Of a stretch of 64,000 nucleotides of DNA, positions 59,481 to 64,000 are shown piece by piece. The stretch spans positions 19,364,337-19,428,336 of the forward strand of contig NC_060064.1 in NCBI RefSeq assembly GCF_020283565.1, in the 5' to 3' direction. Position 1 is the stretch's first letter. Every line of letters begins with the position of its first letter. Under the pieces are notes generated by a model. It was not told the origin of the DNA, did not search any database, and saw only the letters and a program-made list of their open reading frames with translations. The position numbers and the translations under genes were made by a program. Origin of the DNA: Trifolium pratense. Its lineage: Eukaryota > Streptophyta > Magnoliopsida > Fabales > Fabaceae.

Positions 59481-62400
59481 TCATTCAACTTTTGCTATCT
59501 CTCCAACAGGGATGCTGCTTTCTACAACCGTTTCCCTTACGAATCTGGATATTCAAGACCAAGAAATTATGGTTGTTAATAGACCAACAAAAAAGTTGTT
59601 TTCTACAACCTTGAACAAAGAATAAAATACCTTTCCAATTTGTCACGCGAAGATTGCAATGTATAGATTGAGAGGATGAAAGACAGCAAGAGCCCTGGAT
59701 ATATCCAATGGACATTATTAATAAACAGTAGCAACAAAAATGTATTCTATAGGTAAAATGCAACTTAGTTCATTTAGAATGTGATCAAGCCTCCTTGCTT
59801 TGAAATATAATGTTTCAAGTAATTTCAATCAATATCTAAAATCACCTTAAAATCATATCAGTCAAATTAATAGTAAAAACAAAGTTGTGCTGCAGGTATA
59901 TCTGTAATCACCAAACTGATGTGTCCGGGCCAGACGTTGAATATATTGAAATTTAAGCAGTTTATTTAAAAGAATAAGATATAGAATGGTGGTGAGTGAT
60001 AATTTTTCATGGTTTGCTTTAGAAGCGCCTTTACAAAACATAAAACAAATGAGTTATCAAAACACCCACTCGTCCATGAAAGCTAACACTAAAAGCTAAC
60101 ATATTGCAAGAACAAAATGAAAGCTAACAAGATACCAAGCTAACAAGATACCCTATCTTTATAAGTATATCAATAAAAGTAAGAATGATATTTATTTACC
60201 TGAACCAAACAGAACAAAAAATCCTGAAGTTACATCTATCTCGGAATGTTCCTTCCTGAAATATTTCAGAATGCATACTTAGCAATTTTTCTACAAGCTA
60301 TAATATACAAAGTTTAAATGAGAATGCTGAATATCTATAGCGTATCATTCAAAGTTCAAATGCTAATAGTTAAAGAAAGTTCATACATCCATCACTAACT
60401 GATCCAAAACATTTGAGTGTGTGATAATTCTGATGCTTAAAAAGCACTCCAATTTTAGGAACTGAGAATGTTATTAAGGTCTTCAGGAAAAGTGTTGTTG
60501 AAAATTTAGATGCATTTAGAGCCTACATGTAAATAAATGGAAGACAATTGACAGTATCATCAAGATTTGTACATTGCAAACCAAAAGTAAAGAACAAAAG
60601 ATATGATGTGTAGTGACAGTAACTGTGCCACAAGAACTACCCCTTACTTTCCAACATGTTTGCTAAGACATTAAGAAAAAAGGTTTTAAGATGTTATTTT
60701 GACTTGTGGAAAATGTTAACTGATTTTGCAAAAAAAATGCTGACCACTACTCTTTAAGATTTGACCAGAACTCATGTACTAGTGCATCGTAACGCAAAAA
60801 CAACAATGAAAACCTTTTCCAATGAGGTTTCCGCCTACTCAAACAATACCGGTGTTCTTATCATAAATCACGTCTAAGGACAAACAAATTATATCTAAAT
60901 ATTCTTAATGAGTTTCCTATTAGGTTTCTTTGGTCTCTCTTTATATTTAACTAGTGAAACATCTTTAATCTATTATACCCTCCTTAATGATAAGTCCTCT
61001 CCACATATGTCCAAACCATCTAAGGAGACTCTACCACTCTAATACTTTCACTCCTAAATTCCTAATCCTATCTTGTCTTGCATATTCACAGGTCGATCAC
61101 AGCATTACGGTCATGTACTAGTGTAACACAACTCAAATAAAAATCCAGTTGAATAACACTACTGGCAAAACAAGATTGCAAATATAATCAAAAGTCTGGG
61201 CATTATAATCCCCACCAAATGGCAGATGCTTCATAGCAATAAATTGAGTTCAAAATAAATAAAATCAAATAACACCAACCATGTGTATCGGGCAAGTATA
61301 TGTTTTGGCCAATGCTGAGCATCCCAAAAGTGTTTACGGATATCAGGATGAACTTCAACATCTGTAAATCCAACACAAATGTTTTAGAACAATAAAAGCT
61401 TAAAAATAAAAGTATGTTATAATAGCATAGCTTAGGTAAATACTACCTAAAGTTTCTCTTAAATGTATATGACTAATGGTATATTGGTATTTACCAAAGT
61501 CTAAGGTATTGACTTATTTGTAATTCATTAAATGAACACAAATTTAGGAGAAAATGAACAATAAAAATAAAATGTTGATAAATTTCAAATAAACCTTAGG
61601 AACATTAAATAAAAAAGCTTTAAGATCCACAAGCAGTATACAAGCACAGATTTTGACATTTCCAGCACATATCAGGAGAACATCGGCAGAATGTCATTGA
61701 AGATAGAATCTAAATTTCAACAGAAATTTACTTAAAGATAATGTAGCTCAGTTGCACACACCAAAAATGTTCTACTGAATATTAACCTATGTTGACAATC
61801 GTGCAGCTTTCACGGAGTGGGGTGAATAGCTCAACAAGTTTGTGTTAATGGTTTATGGAGTTGGAGATCCTGGGTTCAAATCCGGACAAAGGAGAAAAAA
61901 AACTCTAACCCAACAAATAATTACTAACATTGTCCGTTTCAAAAAAAAAATCGCACAGTTTTCACACACGATCATGAAACGACGGCAAGGTGCCGGGATT
62001 TCCCCTGGTGTGGGGCATCCACGAATCTAACTTCGGAGTTTCGGTTGAATTGAAAAACTCCGCTATAATAAACAAAATGTCTCTTATTTGTTTTCATCGG
62101 CTAATGGGCTCTTGTTATTAACCAGAACAAGACTTGGCTTATACATTTTGCGAAGGAAAAACAAAGCTAGCAATTCTAGGGCCAAAAAGGGGAGCTCCAC
62201 TGCAACACAATCAGCTGGATAACTGCGTTCAAGAGGTGCAGCTCACAGCCGGGAATTGCGTCTAAATCGCAGGTTAGAATCTGCCTTTAAGCTTTGCTTG
62301 CAAAATCTCCATATATACCTTTTTTAACGGTTATGTTTATTTTTTTAAGGGTTTATTGGTCATTTTGTATTATTTTAAGTGACCTATTTAATTCTTCTTC

Positions 62401-63503
62401 ATGAGCGTGAGCCTGTTCTGCTACTGTTTTTCTGCAAAGCACTGTTTCTCCTTTTTCTTCGGCGTGCCAACAGACATGCCCTACATTTCTACTTCTGTGT
62501 GTCAAGCCCACTGTTCTTCTCTGTTCTATTGGTTTCCTTTACTGCTGTTCTTCTCTATTCATTTGTGATTTTGATAACTTTTAGAACTTTAATTAGTAGT
62601 TAAGTTATATCGGGTTTTGATTTTTAATGTAAATGAAAATAGCAAAAGTTAATTATAATTACTAAGATTACCCCTTTTATTTTTTGTATTTTGCTATATT
62701 TGAGTATTTACATATCCTGTTCGAATTTATGTTTAGTTTGTATATTGAATTTAGTCTTTGCAATAGCGGCTATCCCGCTATCTGTTATACCTCTATAGCT
62801 GTTTCGGAGTCCGGCTGCTATCCGATATTAACAACATAGATATTAACTCCAATGGAGACTTCAAAACCTGTATACCAACAAAATAAAGGAACAGAAGAAA
62901 ACAGGGCTTTAAAACGCAAACACTGTCCTAACCCCTTTCCTCGCAAAAGGTCTCCTAGTCTTCCTCTGATCCTGCAATGTCCCTTTCCCTCTCAGCTCAT
63001 ACCATGTATCCTCTACTAATACTGTAACAGGCCTTCTCTACTGATAGGCACATCATTTTGATTAATTCCTCTCCTATAAACATAGGTCGGTGGCCCATCA
63101 CTCACATGCAAAAGCTAATAATAATATTGTTGCAGCATGTCATTACCCAGTAAAGAGTACATAAAGAACTTAATTACATTTTTATAAATTGAGAAGAACA
63201 ACGTACAGTGATGTGGCATATCAACAACTTTTGCAGTAACACCAAGCAAATCACTTCCTGAATATTTCTGCACGACATAAAAATTCCAGTTAATCCCTTT
63301 CCAAATGTCTATTTTACTGTTTAGCACTTACTAACTCATATAATCCAGTGCAATAATTGGCTGAATTGCACTACTAGAAGTAAATGACCTATCTTTAACA
63401 TGTCATTACCAGTTCTATATCAATCATTGGAACCTCTGTACTTTTCCGATTTACCACTAGAAGCCATGGGATATAAAACTTCTCCCTTCCAACTTGAAAT
63501 GAT
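59481..63503 (-). CDS. Conserved membrane protein of unknown function, 3' six exons (partial)
   Basis: I assembled six exons with GT-AG borders and matching phases: 63410-63503, 63207-63267, 61280-61361, 60200-60255, 59631-59694, 59481-59544 (stop TGA). They give 140 residues and begin in mid-codon, so the start lies further right or beyond the window. Readable parts: FQVGREKFYIPWLLVVNRKS, KYSGSDLLGVTAKVVDMPHH, VHPDIRKHFWDAQHWPKHIL, KEHSEIDVTSGF. Then a hydrophobic segment FFVLFGSGLLLSFILSIYTL, followed by a short tail LERFVRETVVESSIPVGEI ending AKVE. The layout is a lumenal or cytosolic N-part, one transmembrane helix about 30 residues from the C-terminus, and a charged tail. I do not recognise the family. 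Even spacing of splice phases and no stops across six exons argue strongly for a real gene. Its introns hold a SINE and a LINE fragment. Confidence 0.8.
60945..61100 (-). pseudogene. LINE reverse transcriptase C-terminal scrap
   Basis: The minus strand reads LRWFGHMWRGLIIKEGI with YARQDRIRNLGV upstream in another frame. This matches the end of plant non-LTR reverse transcriptase (...RNE..RE..GV.PI..K..E.RLRWFGHV.RR). It lies in an intron of the membrane-protein gene. Confidence 0.55.
61814..61950 (+). mobile_element. tRNA-derived SINE in membrane-protein gene intron
   Basis: A-box-like AATAGCTCAACAAG (61825-61838), B-box-like GGGTTCAAATCCGG (61871-61884), tail 'ccgtttc' plus A-run. Flanked by a 15-bp duplication with three differences ('tcgtgcagctttcac' 61799-61813; 'tcgcacagttttcac' 61951-61965). 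Confidence 0.75.
62060..63115. other. Long intron with dispersed repeats
   Basis: No exon found between 61361 and 63207. 62760-62840 carries 'gcggctatcccgctatctgt' and 'cggctgctatccga', a pattern seen in legume dispersed repeats. The plus-strand frame at 62379-62603 is not recognisable and is antisense to the gene. Confidence 0.35.
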
Positions 63504-64000
63504 CTGCATATACATTTATTTAAAATAAAAAATCATAACCAAAATTTCTTCTTCAATTTAAGAGAAGAGACAAGAAAGTCACAAAAAATCAGAAAACAAC
63601 AAAATTCTCCCCCATATTGCATAATTTGGTACAACAGCCGAAAATTTCATTTCATCGATTAGTTATTCCTTTAATTTCCTACTATGAGCATTCCATTTTT
63701 ACCGACACGTCTCACCAATCCACACTACAAGGAAAACACCATCTCTTACTAGCAAATCACTCAACTAATTAATTAAGAAGCTCTACAGCCTCTGATTTGA
63801 CACACATTTTCACCATACTTTATTTTATCTATTTTTCCATCCTAATTACAGTCCAATCGAAAACCCAAACAGTCAATCGACATTCATAAGTTAGAACTAT
63901 AACAAAACATTCATTTATAGAGAACCACAGCAAACACAGTCTTAGACGACCTAGTACATATCCACAGTATATAGATCCTTAATTAGAATCTCAAGTTGAT
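63504..64000. other. Right edge: intron or upstream part of the membrane-protein gene
   Basis: No further exon could be joined. CACTACAAGGAAAACACC at 63723 has the CACTA start motif but no other support. Confidence 0.3.

Noticed and set aside
63723..63745. CACTA element terminus at the right edge
   Set aside because: Only a 10-base motif; no subterminal repeats or opposite end visible.

Overview
The window is nuclear plant DNA: AT-rich, intron-containing genes with GT-AG borders, and more transposon sequence than gene. Repeat types and the best matches I can recall point to a legume, most probably a Medicago/clover-type papilionoid. That assignment is inference; I could run no search.

Supported genes, all on the minus strand: (1) the first three coding exons of a 20S proteasome alpha-6 (PAA) gene at 462-1237, running off the left edge; (2) five type-I non-specific lipid-transfer protein (nsLTP) genes at 8610-9888, 11595-12501, 33670-34734, 38310-40074 and 48508-49934, each a long first exon plus a 10-13 nt second coding exon 0.5-1.4 kb away; (3) a complete nine-exon cytosolic seryl-tRNA synthetase at 22468-26623; (4) a complete six-exon ATN1-like Raf-type protein kinase at 51872-54895, with two more exons in its 5' UTR; (5) the last six coding exons of a single-pass membrane protein of unknown function at 59481-63503.

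The nsLTPs form a dispersed cluster. The first two are a recent tandem duplication (about 2.7-2.9 kb units, 8039-13645) with a microhomology junction. A relic of an nsLTP 3' end near 16.3 kb and an upstream-like block near 21.5 kb suggest a lost sixth unit, now split by a young LTR retrotransposon.

Between the genes lie: a complete non-autonomous LTR element (16699-21470; 438-bp LTRs differing at one base by my reading, GTAAC target duplication, no gag-pol, nineteen 70-bp tandem repeats); two solo LTRs; copia, LINE and hAT pol fragments; a frameshifted FAR1/MULE-type pseudogene; many MITEs with readable target duplications (PIF/Harbinger-, hAT-, Mutator- and Stowaway-like); tRNA-derived SINEs, including one inserted in another inside a kinase intron; a foldback MITE family (four full copies and a half); and a 41-bp minisatellite, open in three frames, inside an nsLTP intron.

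The genes do not form a pathway. PAA, SerRS, the kinase and the membrane protein look like single-copy housekeeping or signalling genes. The nsLTP cluster, probably making secreted lipid carriers, is the fast-evolving part, and transposons have shaped its introns and spacing.
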